This document shows, one piece after another, positions 42,501-57,500 of a DNA stretch of 64,000 bases. Under the pieces are notes generated by a model. It was not told the origin of the DNA and searched no databases. It was given only the letters and a program-made list of their open reading frames with translations. The DNA is from Macrostomum hystrix (Eukaryota; Platyhelminthes; Macrostomidae): contig CATNEN010000005.1 in assembly GCA_950097015.1 (NCBI GenBank), forward strand, positions 310,001 through 374,000, written 5' to 3'. Every line of letters starts with the position of its first letter. Position 1 is the stretch's first letter. The position numbers and the translations under genes are program-made.

Positions 42501-45500
42501 CTTTAATCTGAGGATCTGGGAGAATAAAAACTTTAATCTGAGGATCTGGGAGAATGAGAACTATAATCTGACGATCTGGGATAATGAGAACTTTAATCTG
42601 AGGATCTGGGAGAATGAGAACTATAATCTGACGATATGGGAGAATGAGAACTTTAATCTGAGGATCTGGGAGAATGAGAACTATAATCTGACGATCTGGG
42701 ATAATGAGAACTTTAATCTGAGGATCTGGGAGAATAAAAACTTTAATCTGAGGATCTGGGAGAATGAGAACTATAATCTGACGATCTGGGATAATGAGAA
42801 CTTTAATCTGAGGATCTGGGAGAATGAAAACTATAATCTGAGGATCTGGGAGAATGAGAACTTTAATCTGAGAATCTGGGAGAATAAAAACTTTAATCTG
42901 AGGATCTGGGAGAATGAGAACTATAATTTGACGATCTGGGATAATGAGAACTTTAATCTGAGGATCTGGGAGAATGAGAACTATAATCTGACGATATGGG
43001 AGAATGAGAACTTTAATCTGAGGATCTGGGAGAATGAGAACTATAATCTGACGATCTGGGATAATGAGAACTTTAATCTGAGGATCTGGGAGAATGAAAA
43101 CTATAATCTGAGGATCTGGGAGAATGAGAACTATAATCTGACGATCTGGGATAATGAGAACTTTAATCTGAGGATCTGGGAGAATGAGAACTATAATCTG
43201 ATGATCTGGGAGAATGAGAACTTTAATCTGAGGATCTGGGAGAATGAGAGCTTTAATCTGAGGATCTGGGAGAATGAAAACTATAATCTGACGATCTGGG
43301 ATAATGAGAACTTTAATCTGAGGATCTGGGAGAATAAAAACTTTAATCTGAGGATCTGGGAGAATGAGAACTATAATCTGACGATCTGGGATAATGAGAA
43401 CTTTAATCTGAGGATCTGGGAGAATGAGAACTATAATCTGACGATATGGGAGAATGAGAACTTTAATCTGAGGATCTGGGAGAATGAGAACTATAATCTG
43501 ACGATCTGGGATAATGAGAACTTTAATCTGAGGATCTGGGAGAATAAAAACTTTAATCTGAGGATCTGGGAGAATGAGAACTATAATCTGACGATCTGGG
43601 ATAATGAGAACTTTAATCTGAGGATCTGGGAGAATGAAAACTATAATCTGAGGATCTGGGAGAATGAGAACTTTAATCTGAGGATCTGGGAGAATGAGAA
43701 CTTTAATCTGAGGATCTGGGAGAATGAGAACTTTAATCTGAGGATCTGGGAGAATGAGAACTTTAATCTGACGATTTAGGAGAATGAGAACTTAAGTCTG
43801 AGGATCTGGGAGAATGAGAACTTAAGTCTGAGGATCTGGGAGAATGAGAACTTTAATCTGACGATTTAGGAGAATGAGAACTTCAGTCTGAGGATCTGGG
43901 AGAATGAGAACTTTAATCTGACGATTTAGGAGAATGAGAACTTAAGTCTGAGGATCTGGGAGAATGAGAACTTAAGTCTGAGGATCTGGGAGAATGAGAA
44001 CTTTAATCTGACGATTTAGGAGAATGAGAACTTAAGTCTGAGGATCTGGGAGAATGAGAACTTTAATCTGACGATTTAGGAGAATGAGAACTTAAGTCTG
44101 AGGATCTGGGAGAATGAGAACTTTAGTCTGAGGATCTGGGAGAATGAGAACTTTAATCTGATGATCTGGGAGAATGAGAACTTTAATCTGACGATTTAGG
44201 AGAATGAGAACTTAAGTCTGAGGATCTGGGAGAATGAGAACTTTAATCTGACGATTTAGGAGAATGAGAACTTAAGTCTGAGGATCTGGGTGAATGAGAA
44301 CTTTAGTCTGAGGATCTGGGAGAATGAGAACTTAAGTCTGAGGATCTGGGAGAATGAGAACTTTAGTCTGAGGATCTGGGACAATGAGAACTTTAATCTG
44401 ATGATCTGGGAGAATGAGAACTTTAATCTGATGATCTGGGAGAATGAGAACTTTAATCTGATGATCTGGGAGAATGAGAACTTTAATCTGATGATCTGGG
44501 AGAATGAGAACTTTAATCTGATGATCTGGGAGCATGAGAACTTTAATCTGATGATCTGGGAGAATGAGAACTTTAATATGATGATGTGGGAGAATGAGAA
44601 CTTTAATCTGATGATCTGGGAGAATGAGAACTTTAATCTGATGATCTGGGAGAATGAGAACTATAATCTGAGGATCTGGGAGGATGAGAACTTTAGTCTG
44701 AGGATCTGGGAGAATTAGAACTTCAATCTGAGGATCTGGGAGAATGAGAACTATAATCTGAGGATCTGGGAGAATGAGAACTTAAGTCTGAGGATCTGGG
44801 ACAATTAGAACTTTAATCTGATGATCTGGGAGAATGAGAGCTTCAATCTGAGGATCTGGGAGAATGAGAACTTAAGTCTGAGGATCTGGGAGGATGAGAA
44901 CTTCAATCTGATGATCTGGGAGGATGAGAGCTTCAATCTGAGGATCTGGGAGAATGAGAAATATAATCTGAGGATCTGGGAGAATGAGAACTCTAATCTG
45001 AGGATCTGGGAGAATGAGAACTATAATCTGAGGATCTGGGAGAATGAGAACTTTAATCTGATGATCTGGGAGAATGAGAACTTTAGTCTGAGGATCTGGG
45101 ACAATGAGAACTATAATCTGATGATCTGGGAGAATGAGAGCTTCAATCTGAGGATCTGGGAGAATGAGAACTTAAGTCTGAGGATCTGGGAGGATGAGAA
45201 CTTCAATCTGATGATCTGGGAGGATGAGAGCTTTAATCTGAGGATCTGGGAGAATGAGAACTATAATCTGAGGATCTGGGAGAATGAGAACTCTAATCTG
45301 AGGATCTGGGAGAATGAGAACTATAATCTGAGGATCTGGGAGAATGAAAACTTTAGTCTGAGGATCTGGGACAATGAGAACTTTAATCTGATGATCTGGG
45401 AGAATGAGAGCTTCAATCTGAGGATCTGGGAGAATGAGAACTTAAGTCTGAGGATCTGGGAGGATGAGAACTTCAATCTGATGATCTGGGAAGATGAGAG

Positions 45501-48500
45501 CTTCAATCTGTGGATCTGGGAGAATGAGAACTTTAATCTGAGGATCTGGGAGAATGAGAACTTTAATCTGATGATCTGGGAGAATGAGAACTTTAATCTG
45601 ATGATCTGGGAGAATGAGAACTTTAATCTGATGATCTGGGAGAATGAGAACTTTAATCTGATGATCTGGGAGAATGAGAACTTTAATCTGATGATCTGGG
45701 AGCATGAGAACTTTAATCTGATGATCTGGGAGAATGAGAACTTTAATATGATGATGTGGGAGAATGAGAACTTTAATCTGATGATCTGGGAGAATGAGAA
45801 CTTTAATCTGATGATCTGGGAGAATGAGAACTATAATCTGAGGATCTGGGAGGATGAGAACTTTAGTCTGAGGATCTGGGAGAATTAGAACTTCAATCTG
45901 AGGATCTGGGAGAATGAGAACTATAATCTGAGGATCTGGGAGAATGAGAACTTAAGTCTGAGGATCTGGGACAATTAGAACTTTAATCTGATGATCTGGG
46001 AGAATGAGAGCTTCAATCTGAGGATCTGGGAGAATGAGAACTTAAGTCTGAGGATCTGGGAGGATGAGAACTTCAATCTGTGGATCTGGGAGAATGAGAA
46101 CTTTAATCTGAGGATCTGGGAGAATGAGAACTTTAATCTGATGATCTGGGAGAATGAGAACTTTAATCTGATGATCTGGGAGAATGAGAACTTTAATCTG
46201 ATGATCTGGGAGAATGAGAACTTTAATCTGATGATCTGGGAGAATGAGAACTATAATCTGATGATCTGGGAGAATGAGAACTTTAATCTGAGGATCTGGG
46301 AGAATGAGAACTATAATCTGAGGATCTGGGAGAATGAGAACTTTAATCTGAGGATCTGGGAGAATGAGAACTATAATCTGAGGATCTGGGAGAATGAGAA
46401 CTTTAATCTGAGGATCTGGGAGAATGAGAACTATAATCTGATGATCTGGGAGAATGAGAACTTTAATCTGATGATCTGGGAGAATGAGAACTATAATCTG
46501 AGGATCTGGGAGAATGAGAACTTTAATCTGAGGATCTGCGAGAATGAGAACTTTAATCTGAGGATCTGGGAGAATGAGAACTATAATCTGAGGATCTGGG
46601 AGAATGAGAACTTTAATCTGAGGATCTGGGAGAATGAGAACTTTAATCTGAGGATCTGGGAGAATGAGAACTTTAATCTGATGATCTGGGAGAATGAGAA
46701 CTATAATCTGACGATCTGGGATAATGAGAACTTTAATCTGAGGATCTGGGAGAATGAAAACTATAATCTGAGGATCTGGGAGAATGAGAACTTTAATCTG
46801 AGGATCTGGGAGAATGAGAACTTTAATCTGAGGATCTGGGAGAATGAGAACTTTAATCTGAGGATCTGGGAGAATGAGAACTTTAATCTGACGATTTAGG
46901 AGAATGAGAACTTAAGTCTGAGGATCTGGGAGAATGAGAACTTAAGTCTGAGGATCTGGGAGAATGAGAACTTTAATCTGACGATTTAGGAGAATGAGAA
47001 CTTCAGTCTGAGGATCTGGGAGAATCTGACGATTTAGGAGAATGAGAACTTTAATCTGAGGATCTGGGAGAATGAGAACTTTAATCTGACGATTTAGGAG
47101 AATGAGAACTTAAGTCTGAGGATCTGGGAGAATGAGAACTTAAGTCTGAGGATCTGGGAGAATGAGAACTTTAATCTGACGATTTAGGAGAATGAGAACT
47201 TAAGTCTGAGGATCTGGGAGAATGAGAACTTTAGTCTGAGGATCTGGGACAATGAGAACTTTAATCTGATGATCTGGGAGAATGAGAGCTTCAATCTGAG
47301 GATCTGGGAGAATGAGAACTATAATCTGAGGATCTGGGAGAATGAGAACTTTAATCTGATGATCTGGGAGAATGAGAACTTTAGTCTGAGGATCTGGGAC
47401 AATGAGAACTATAATCTGATGATCTGGGAGAATGAGAGCTTCAATCTGAGGATCTGGGAGAATGAGAACTTAAGTCTGAGGATCTGGGAGGATGAGAACT
47501 TCAATCTGATGATCTGGGAGGATGAGAGCTTTAATCTGAGGATCTGGGAGAATGAGAACTATAATCTGAGGATCTGGGAGAATGAGAACTCTAATCTGAG
47601 GATCTGGGAGAATGAGAACTATAATCTGAGGATCTGGGAGAATGAGAACTTTAGTCTGAGGATCTGGGACAATGAGAACTTTAATCTGATGATCTGGGAG
47701 AATGAGAGCTTCAATCTGAGGATCTGGGAGAATGAGAACTTAAGTCTGAGGATCTGGGAGGATGAGAACTTCAATCTGATGATCTGGGAAGATGAGAGCT
47801 TCAATCTGTGGATCTGGGAGAATGAGAACTTTAATCTGAGGATCTGGGAGAATGAGAACTTTAATCTGATGATCTGGGAGAATGAGAACTTTAATCTGAT
47901 GATCTGGGAGAATGAGAACTTTAATCTGATGATCTGGGAGAATGAGAACTTTAATCTGATGATCTGGGAGAATGAGAACTTTAATCTGATGATCTGGGAG
48001 CATGAGAACTTTAATCTGATGATCTGGGAGAATGAGAACTTTAATATGATGATGTGGGAGAATGAGAACTTTAATCTGATGATCTGGGAGAATGAGAACT
48101 TTAATCTGATGATCTGGGAGAATGAGAACTATAATCTGAGGATCTGGGAGGATGAGAACTTTAGTCTGAGGATCTGGGAGAATTAGAACTTCAATCTGAG
48201 GATCTGGGAGAATGAGAACTATAATCTGAGGATCTGGGAGAATGAGAACTTAAGTCTGAGGATCTGGGACAATTAGAACTTTAATCTGATGATCTGGGAG
48301 AATGAGAGCTTCAATCTGAGGATCTGGGAGAATGAGAACTTAAGTCTGAGGATCTGGGAGGATGAGAACTTCAATCTGTGGATCTGGGAGAATGAGAACT
48401 TTAATCTGAGGATCTGGGAGAATGAGAACTTTAATCTGATGATCTGGGAGAATGAGAACTTTAATCTGATGATCTGGGAGAATGAGAACTTTAATCTGAT

Positions 48501-51500
48501 GATCTGGGAGAATGAGAACTTTAATCTGATGATCTGGGAGAATGAGAACTATAATCTGATGATCTGGGAGAATGAGAACTTTAATCTGAGGATCTGGGAG
48601 AATGAGAACTATAATCTGAGGATCTGGGAGAATGAGAACTTTAATCTGAGGATCTGGGAGAATGAGAACTATAATCTGAGGATCTGGGAGAATGAGAACT
48701 TTAATCTGAGGATCTGGGAGAATGAGAACTATAATCTGATGATCTGGGAGAATGAGAACTTTAATCTGATGATCTGGGAGAATGAGAACTATAATCTGAG
48801 GATCTGGGAGAATGAGAACTTTAATCTGAGGATCTGCGAGAATGAGAACTTTAATCTGAGGATCTGGGAGAATGAGAACTATAATCTGAGGATCTGGGAG
48901 AATGAGAACTTTAATCTGAGGATCTGGGAGAATGAGAACTTTAATCTGAGGATCTGGGAGAATGAGAACTTTAATCTGATGATCTGGGAGAATGAGAACT
49001 ATAATCTGACGATCTGGGATAATGAGAACTTTAATCTGAGGATCTGGGAGAATGAAAACTATAATCTGAGGATCTGGGAGAATGAGAACTTTAATCTGAG
49101 GATCTGGGAGAATGAGAACTTTAATCTGAGGATCTGGGAGAATGAGAACTTTAATCTGAGGATCTGGGAGAATGAGAACTTTAATCTGACGATTTAGGAG
49201 AATGAGAACTTAAGTCTGAGGATCTGGGAGAATGAGAACTTAAGTCTGAGGATCTGGGAGAATGAGAACTTTAATCTGACGATTTAGGAGAATGAGAACT
49301 TAAGTCTGAGGATCTGGGAGAATGAGAACTTTAGTCTGAGGATCTGGGAGAATGAGAACTTTAATCTGATGATCTGGGAGAATGAGAACTTTAATCTGAC
49401 GATTTAGGAGAATGAGAACTTAAGTCTGAGGATCTGGGAGAATGAGAACTTTAATCTGACGATTTAGGAGAATGAGAACTTAAGTCTGAGGATCTGGGTG
49501 AATGAGAACTTTAGTCTGAGGATCTGGGAGAATGAGAACTTAAGTCTGAGGATCTGGGAGAATGAGAACTTTAGTCTGAGGATCTGGGACAATTAGAACT
49601 TTAATCTGATGATCTGGGAGAATGAGAGCTTCAATCTGAGGATCTGGGAGAATGAGAACTTAAGTCTGAGGATCTGGGAGGATGAGAACTTCAATCTGAT
49701 GATCTGGGAGGATGAGAGCTTCAATCTGAGGATCTGGGAGAATGAGAACTATAATCTGAGGATCTGGGAGAATGAGAACTCTAATCTAAGGATCTGGGAG
49801 AATGAGAACTATAATCTGAGGATCTGGGAGAATGAGAACTTTAATCTGATGATCTGGGAGAATGAGAACTTTAGTCTGAGGATCTGGGAGAATGAGAACT
49901 TTAATCTGATGATCTGGGAGAATGAGAACTTTAATCTGACGATTTAGGAGAATGAGAACTTAAGTCTGAGGATCTGGGAGAATGAGAACTTTAATCTGAC
50001 GATTTAGGAGAATGAGAACTTAAGTCTGAGGATCTGGGTGAATGAGAACTTTAGTCTGAGGATCTGGGAGAATGAGAACTTAAGTCTGAGGATCTGGGAG
50101 AATGAGAACTTTAGTCTGAGGATCTGGGACAATGAGAACTTTAATCTGATGATCTGGGAGAATGAGAACTTTAATCTGATGATCTGGGAGAATGAGAACT
50201 TTAATCTGATGATCTGGGAGAATGAGAACTTTAATCTGATGATCTGGGAGAATGAGAACTTTAATCTGATGATCTGGGAGCATGAGAACTTTAATCTGAT
50301 GATCTGGGAGAATGAGAACTTTAATATGATGATGTGGGAGAATGAGAACTTTAATCTGATGATCTGGGAGAATGAGAACTTTAATCTGATGATCTGGGAG
50401 AATGAGAACTATAATCTGAGGATCTGGGAGGATGAGAACTTTAGTCTGAGGATCTGGGAGAATTAGAACTTCAATCTGAGGATCTGGGAGAATGAGAACT
50501 ATAATCTGAGGATCTGGGAGAATGAGAACTTAAGTCTGAGGATCTGGGACAATTAGAACTTTAATCTGATGATCTGGGAGAATGAGAGCTTCAATCTGAG
50601 GATCTGGGAGAATGAGAACTTAAGTCTGAGGATCTGGGAGGATGAGAACTTCAATCTGATGATCTGGGAGGATGAGAGCTTCAATCTGAGGATCTGGGAG
50701 AATGAGAACTATAATCTGAGGATCTGGGAGAATGAGAACTCTAATCTGAGGATCTGGGAGAATGAGAACTATAATCTGAGGATCTGGGAGAATGAGAACT
50801 TTAATCTGATGATCTGGGAGAATGAGAACTTTAGTCTGAGGATCTGGGACAATGAGAACTATAATCTGATGATCTGGGAGAATGAGAGCTTCAATCTGAG
50901 GATCTGGGAGAATGAGAACTTAAGTCTGAGGATCTGGGAGGATGAGAACTTCAATCTGATGATCTGGGAGGATGAGAGCTTTAATCTGAGGATCTGGGAG
51001 AATGAGAACTATAATCTGAGGATCTGGGAGAATGAGAACTCTAATCTGAGGATCTGGGAGAATGAGAACTATAATCTGAGGATCTGGGAGAATGAGAACT
51101 TTAGTCTGAGGATCTGGGACAATGAGAACTTTAATCTGATGATCTGGGAGAATGAGAGCTTCAATCTGAGGATCTGGGAGAATGAGAACTTAAGTCTGAG
51201 GATCTGGGAGGATGAGAACTTCAATCTGTGGATCTGCGAGAATGAGAACTTTAATCTGAGGATCTGGGAGAATGAGAACTTTAATCTGATGATCTGGGAG
51301 AATGAGAACTTTAATCTGACGATTTAGGAGAATGAGAACTTAAGTCTGAGGATCTGGGTGAATGAGAACTTTAGTCTGAGGATCTGGGAGAATGAGAACT
51401 TAAGTCTGAGGATCTGGGAGAATGAGAACTTTAGTCTGAGGATCTGGGACAATGAGAACTTTAATCTGATGATCTGGGAGAATGAGAGCTTCAATCTGAG

Positions 51501-54500
51501 GATCTGGGAGAATGAGAACTTAAGTCTGAGGATCTGGGAGGATGAGAACTTCAATCTGATGATCTGGGAGGATGAGAGCTTTAATCTGAGGATCTGGGAG
51601 AATGAGAACTATAATCTGAGGATCTGGGAGAATGAGAACTCTAATCTGAGGATCTGGGAGAATGAGAACTATAATCTGAGGATCTGGGAGAATGAGAACT
51701 TTAGTCTGAGGATCTGGGACAATGAGAACTTTAATCTGATGATCTGGGAGAATGAGAGCTTCAATCTGAGGATCTGGGAGAATGAGAACTTAAGTCTGAG
51801 GATCTGGGAGGATGAGAACTTCAATCTGATGATCTGGGAAGATGAGAGCTTCAATCTGTGGATCTGGGAGAATGAGAACTTTAATCTGAGGATCTGGGAG
51901 AATGAGAACTTTAATCTGATGATCTGGGAGAATGAGAACTTTAATCTGATGATCTGGGAGAATGAGAACTTTAATCTGATGATCTGGGAGAATGAGAACT
52001 TTAATCTGATGATCTGGGAGAATGAGAACTTTAATCTGATGATCTGGGAGCATGAGAACTTTAATCTGATGATCTGGGAGAATGAGAACTTTAATATGAT
52101 GATGTGGGAGAATGAGAACTTTAATCTGATGATCTGGGAGAATGAGAACTTTAATCTGATGATCTGGGAGAATGAGAACTATAATCTGAGGATCTGGGAG
52201 GATGAGAACTTTAGTCTGAGGATCTGGGAGAATTAGAACTTCAATCTGAGGATCTGGGAGAATGAGAACTATAATCTGAGGATCTGGGAGAATGAGAACT
52301 TAAGTCTGAGGATCTGGGACAATTAGAACTTTAATCTGATGATCTGGGAGAATGAGAGCTTCAATCTGAGGATCTGGGAGAATGAGAACTTAAGTCTGAG
52401 GATCTGGGAGGATGAGAACTTCAATCTGTGGATCTGGGAGAATGAGAACTTTAATCTGAGGATCTGGGAGAATGAGAACTTTAATCTGATGATCTGGGAG
52501 AATGAGAACTTTAATCTGATGATCTGGGAGAATGAGAACTTTAATCTGATGATCTGGGAGAATGAGAACTTTAATCTGATGATCTGGGAGAATGAGAACT
52601 ATAATCTGATGATCTGGGAGAATGAGAACTTTAATCTGAGGATCTGGGAGAATGAGAACTATAATCTGAGGATCTGGGAGAATGAGAACTTTAATCTGAG
52701 GATCTGGGAGAATGAGAACTATAATCTGAGGATCTGGGAGAATGAGAACTTTAATCTGAGGATCTGGGAGAATGAGAACTATAATCTGATGATCTGGGAG
52801 AATGAGAACTTTAATCTGATGATCTGGGAGAATGAGAACTATAATCTGAGGATCTGGGAGAATGAGAACTTTAATCTGAGGATCTGCGAGAATGAGAACT
52901 TTAATCTGAGGATCTGGGAGAATGAGAACTATAATCTGAGGATCTGGGAGAATGAGAACTTTAATCTGAGGATCTGGGAGAATGAGAACTTTAATCTGAG
53001 GATCTGGGAGAATGAGAACTTTAATCTGATGATCTGGGAGAATGAGAACTATAATCTGACGATCTGGGATAATGAGAACTTTAATCTGAGGATCTGGGAG
53101 AATGAAAACTATAATCTGAGGATCTGGGAGAATGAGAACTTTAATCTGAGGATCTGGGAGAATGAGAACTTTAATCTGAGGATCTGGGAGAATGAGAACT
53201 TTAATCTGAGGATCTGGGAGAATGAGAACTTTAATCTGACGATTTAGGAGAATGAGAACTTAAGTCTGAGGATCTGGGAGAATGAGAACTTAAGTCTGAG
53301 GATCTGGGAGAATGAGAACTTTAATCTGACGATTTAGGAGAATGAGAACTTCAGTCTGAGGATCTGGGAGAATCTGACGATTTAGGAGAATGAGAACTTA
53401 AGTCTGAGGATCTGGGAGAATGAGAACTTAAGTCTGAGGATCTGGGAGAATGAGAACTTTAATCTGACGATTTAGGAGAATGAGAACTTAAGTCTGAGGA
53501 TCTGGGAGAATGAGAACTTTAATCTGACGATTTAGGAGAATGAGAACTTAAGTCTGAGGATCTGGGAGAATGAGAACTTTAGTCTGAGGATCTGGGAGAA
53601 TGAGAACTTTAATCTGATGATCTGGGAGAATGAGAACTTTAATCTGACGATTTAGGAGAATGAGAACTTAAGTCTGAGGATCTGGGAGAATGAGAACTTT
53701 AATCTGACGATTTAGGAGAATGAGAACTTAAGTCTGAGGATCTGGGTGAATGAGAACTTTAGTCTGAGGATCTGGGAGAATGAGAACTTAAGTCTGAGGA
53801 TCTGGGAGAATGAGAACTTAAGTCTGAGGATCTGGGAGGATGAGAACTTCAATCTGATGATCTGGGAGGATGAGAGCTTCAATCTGAGGATCTGGGAGAA
53901 TGAGAACTATAATCTGAGGATCTGGGAGAATGAGAACTCTAATCTAAGGATCTGGGAGAATGAGAACTATAATCTGAGGATCTGGGAGAATGAGAACTTT
54001 AATCTGATGATCTGGGAGAATGAGAACTTTAGTCTGAGGATCTGGGAGAATGAGAACTTTAATCTGATGATCTGGGAGAATGAGAACTTTAATCTGACGA
54101 TTTAGGAGAATGAGAACTTAAGTCTGAGGATCTGGGAGAATGAGAACTTTAATCTGACGATTTAGGAGAATGAGAACTTAAGTCTGAGGATCTGGGTGAA
54201 TGAGAACTTTAGTCTGAGGATCTGGGAGAATGAGAACTTAAGTCTGAGGATCTGGGAGAATGAGAACTTTAGTCTGAGGATCTGGGACAATGAGAACTTT
54301 AATCTGATGATCTGGGAGAATGAGAACTTTAATCTGATGATCTGGGAGAATGAGAACTTTAATCTGATGATCTGGGAGAATGAGAACTTTAATCTGATGA
54401 TCTGGGAGAATGAGAACTTTAATCTGATGATCTGGGAGCATGAGAACTTTAATCTGATGATCTGGGAGAATGAGAACTTTAATATGATGATGTGGGAGAA

Positions 54501-57500
54501 TGAGAACTTTAATCTGATGATCTGGGAGAATGAGAACTTTAATCTGATGATCTGGGAGAATGAGAACTATAATCTGAGGATCTGGGAGGATGAGAACTTT
54601 AGTCTGAGGATCTGGGAGAATTAGAACTTCAATCTGAGGATCTGGGAGAATGAGAACTATAATCTGAGGATCTGGGAGAATGAGAACTTAAGTCTGAGGA
54701 TCTGGGACAATTAGAACTTTAATCTGATGATCTGGGAGAATGAGAGCTTCAATCTGAGGATCTGGGAGAATGAGAACTTAAGTCTGAGGATCTGGGAGGA
54801 TGAGAACTTCAATCTGATGATCTGGGAGGATGAGAGCTTCAATCTGAGGATCTGGGAGAATGAGAACTATAATCTGAGGATCTGGGAGAATGAGAACTCT
54901 AATCTGAGGATCTGGGAGAATGAGAACTATAATCTGAGGATCTGGGAGAATGAGAACTTTAATCTGATGATCTGGGAGAATGAGAACTTTAGTCTGAGGA
55001 TCTGGGACAATGAGAACTATAATCTGATGATCTGGGAGAATGAGAGCTTCAATCTGAGGATCTGGGAGAATGAGAACTTAAGTCTGAGGATCTGGGAGGA
55101 TGAGAACTTCAATCTGATGATCTGGGAGGATGAGAGCTTTAATCTGAGGATCTGGGAGAATGAGAACTATAATCTGAGGATCTGGGAGAATGAGAACTCT
55201 AATCTGAGGATCTGGGAGAATGAGAACTATAATCTGAGGATCTGGGAGAATGAGAACTTTAGTCTGAGGATCTGGGACAATGAGAACTTTAATCTGATGA
55301 TCTGGGAGAATGAGAGCTTCAATCTGAGGATCTGGGAGAATGAGAACTTAAGTCTGAGGATCTGGGAGGATGAGAACTTCAATCTGTGGATCTGCGAGAA
55401 TGAGAACTTTAATCTGAGGATCTGGGAGAATGAGAACTTTAATCTGATGATCTGGGAGAATGAGAACTTTAATCTGACGATTTAGGAGAATGAGAACTTA
55501 AGTCTGAGGATCTGGGTGAATGAGAACTTTAGTCTGAGGATCTGGGAGAATGAGAACTTAAGTCTGAGGATCGGGGAGAATGAGAACTTTAGTCTGAGGA
55601 TCTGGGACAATGAGAACTTTAATCTGATGATCTGGGAGAATGAGAGCTTCAATCTGAGGATCTGGGAGAATGAGAACTTAAGTCTGAGGATCTGGGAGGA
55701 TGAGAACTTCAATCTGATGATCTGGGAGGATGAGAGCTTTAATCTGAGGATCTGGGAGAATGAGAACTATAATCTGAGGATCTGGGAGAATGAGAACTCT
55801 AATCTGAGGATCTGGGAGAATGAGAACTATAATCTGAGGATCTGGGAGAATGAGAACTTTAGTCTGAGGATCTGGGACAATGAGAACTTTAATCTGATGA
55901 TCTGGGAGAATGAGAGCTTCAATCTGAGGATCTGGGAGAATGAGAACTTAAGTCTGAGGATCTGGGAGGATGAGAACTTCAATCTGATGATCTGGGAAGA
56001 TGAGAGCTTCAATCTGTGGATCTGGGAGAATGAGAACTTTAATCTGAGGATCTGGGAGAATGAGAACTTTAATCTGATGATCTGGGAGAATGAGAACTTT
56101 AATCTGATGATCTGGGAGAATGAGAACTTTAATCTGATGATCTGGGAGAATGAGAACTTTAATCTGATGATCTGGGAGAATGAGAACTTTAATCTGATGA
56201 TCTGGGAGCATGAGAACTTTAATCTGATGATCTGGGAGAATGAGAACTTTAATATGATGATGTGGGAGAATGAGAACTTTAATCTGATGATCTGGGAGAA
56301 TGAGAACTTTAATCTGATGATCTGGGAGAATGAGAACTATAATCTGAGGATCTGGGAGGATGAGAACTTTAGTCTGAGGATCTGGGAGAATTAGAACTTC
56401 AATCTGAGGATCTGGGAGAATGAGAACTATAATCTGAGGATCTGGGAGAATGAGAACTTAAGTCTGAGGATCTGGGACAATTAGAACTTTAATCTGATGA
56501 TCTGGGAGAATGAGAGCTTCAATCTGAGGATCTGGGAGAATGAGAACTTAAGTCTGAGGATCTGGGAGGATGAGAACTTCAATCTGTGGATCTGGGAGAA
56601 TGAGAACTTTAATCTGAGGATCTGGGAGAATGAGAACTTTAATCTGATGATCTGGGAGAATGAGAACTTTAATCTGATGATCTGGGAGAATGAGAACTTT
56701 AATCTGATGATCTGGGAGAATGAGAACTTTAATCTGATGATCTGGGAGAATGAGAACTATAATCTGATGATCTGGGAGAATGAGAACTTTAATCTGAGGA
56801 TCTGGGAGAATGAGAACTATAATCTGAGGATCTGGGAGAATGAGAACTTTAATCTGAGGATCTGGGAGAATGAGAACTATAATCTGAGGATCTGGGAGAA
56901 TGAGAACTTTAATCTGAGGATCTGGGAGAATGAGAACTATAATCTGATGATCTGGGAGAATGAGAACTTTAATCTGATGATCTGGGAGAATGAGAACTAT
57001 AATCTGAGGATCTGGGAGAATGAGAACTTTAATCTGAGGATCTGCGAGAATGAGAACTTTAATCTGAGGATCTGGGAGAATGAGAACTATAATCTGAGGA
57101 TCTGGGAGAATGAGAACTTTAATCTGAGGATCTGGGAGAATGAGAACTTTAATCTGAGGATCTGGGAGAATGAGAACTTTAATCTGATGATCTGGGAGAA
57201 TGAGAACTATAATCTGACGATCTGGGATAATGAGAACTTTAATCTGAGGATCTGGGAGAATGAAAACTATAATCTGAGGATCTGGGAGAATGAGAACTTT
57301 AATCTGAGGATCTGGGAGAATGAGAACTTTAATCTGAGGATCTGGGAGAATGAGAACTTTAATCTGAGGATCTGGGAGAATGAGAACTTTAATCTGACGA
57401 TTTAGGAGAATGAGAACTTAAGTCTGAGGATCTGGGAGAATGAGAACTTAAGTCTGAGGATCTGGGAGAATGAGAACTTTAATCTGACGATTTAGGAGAA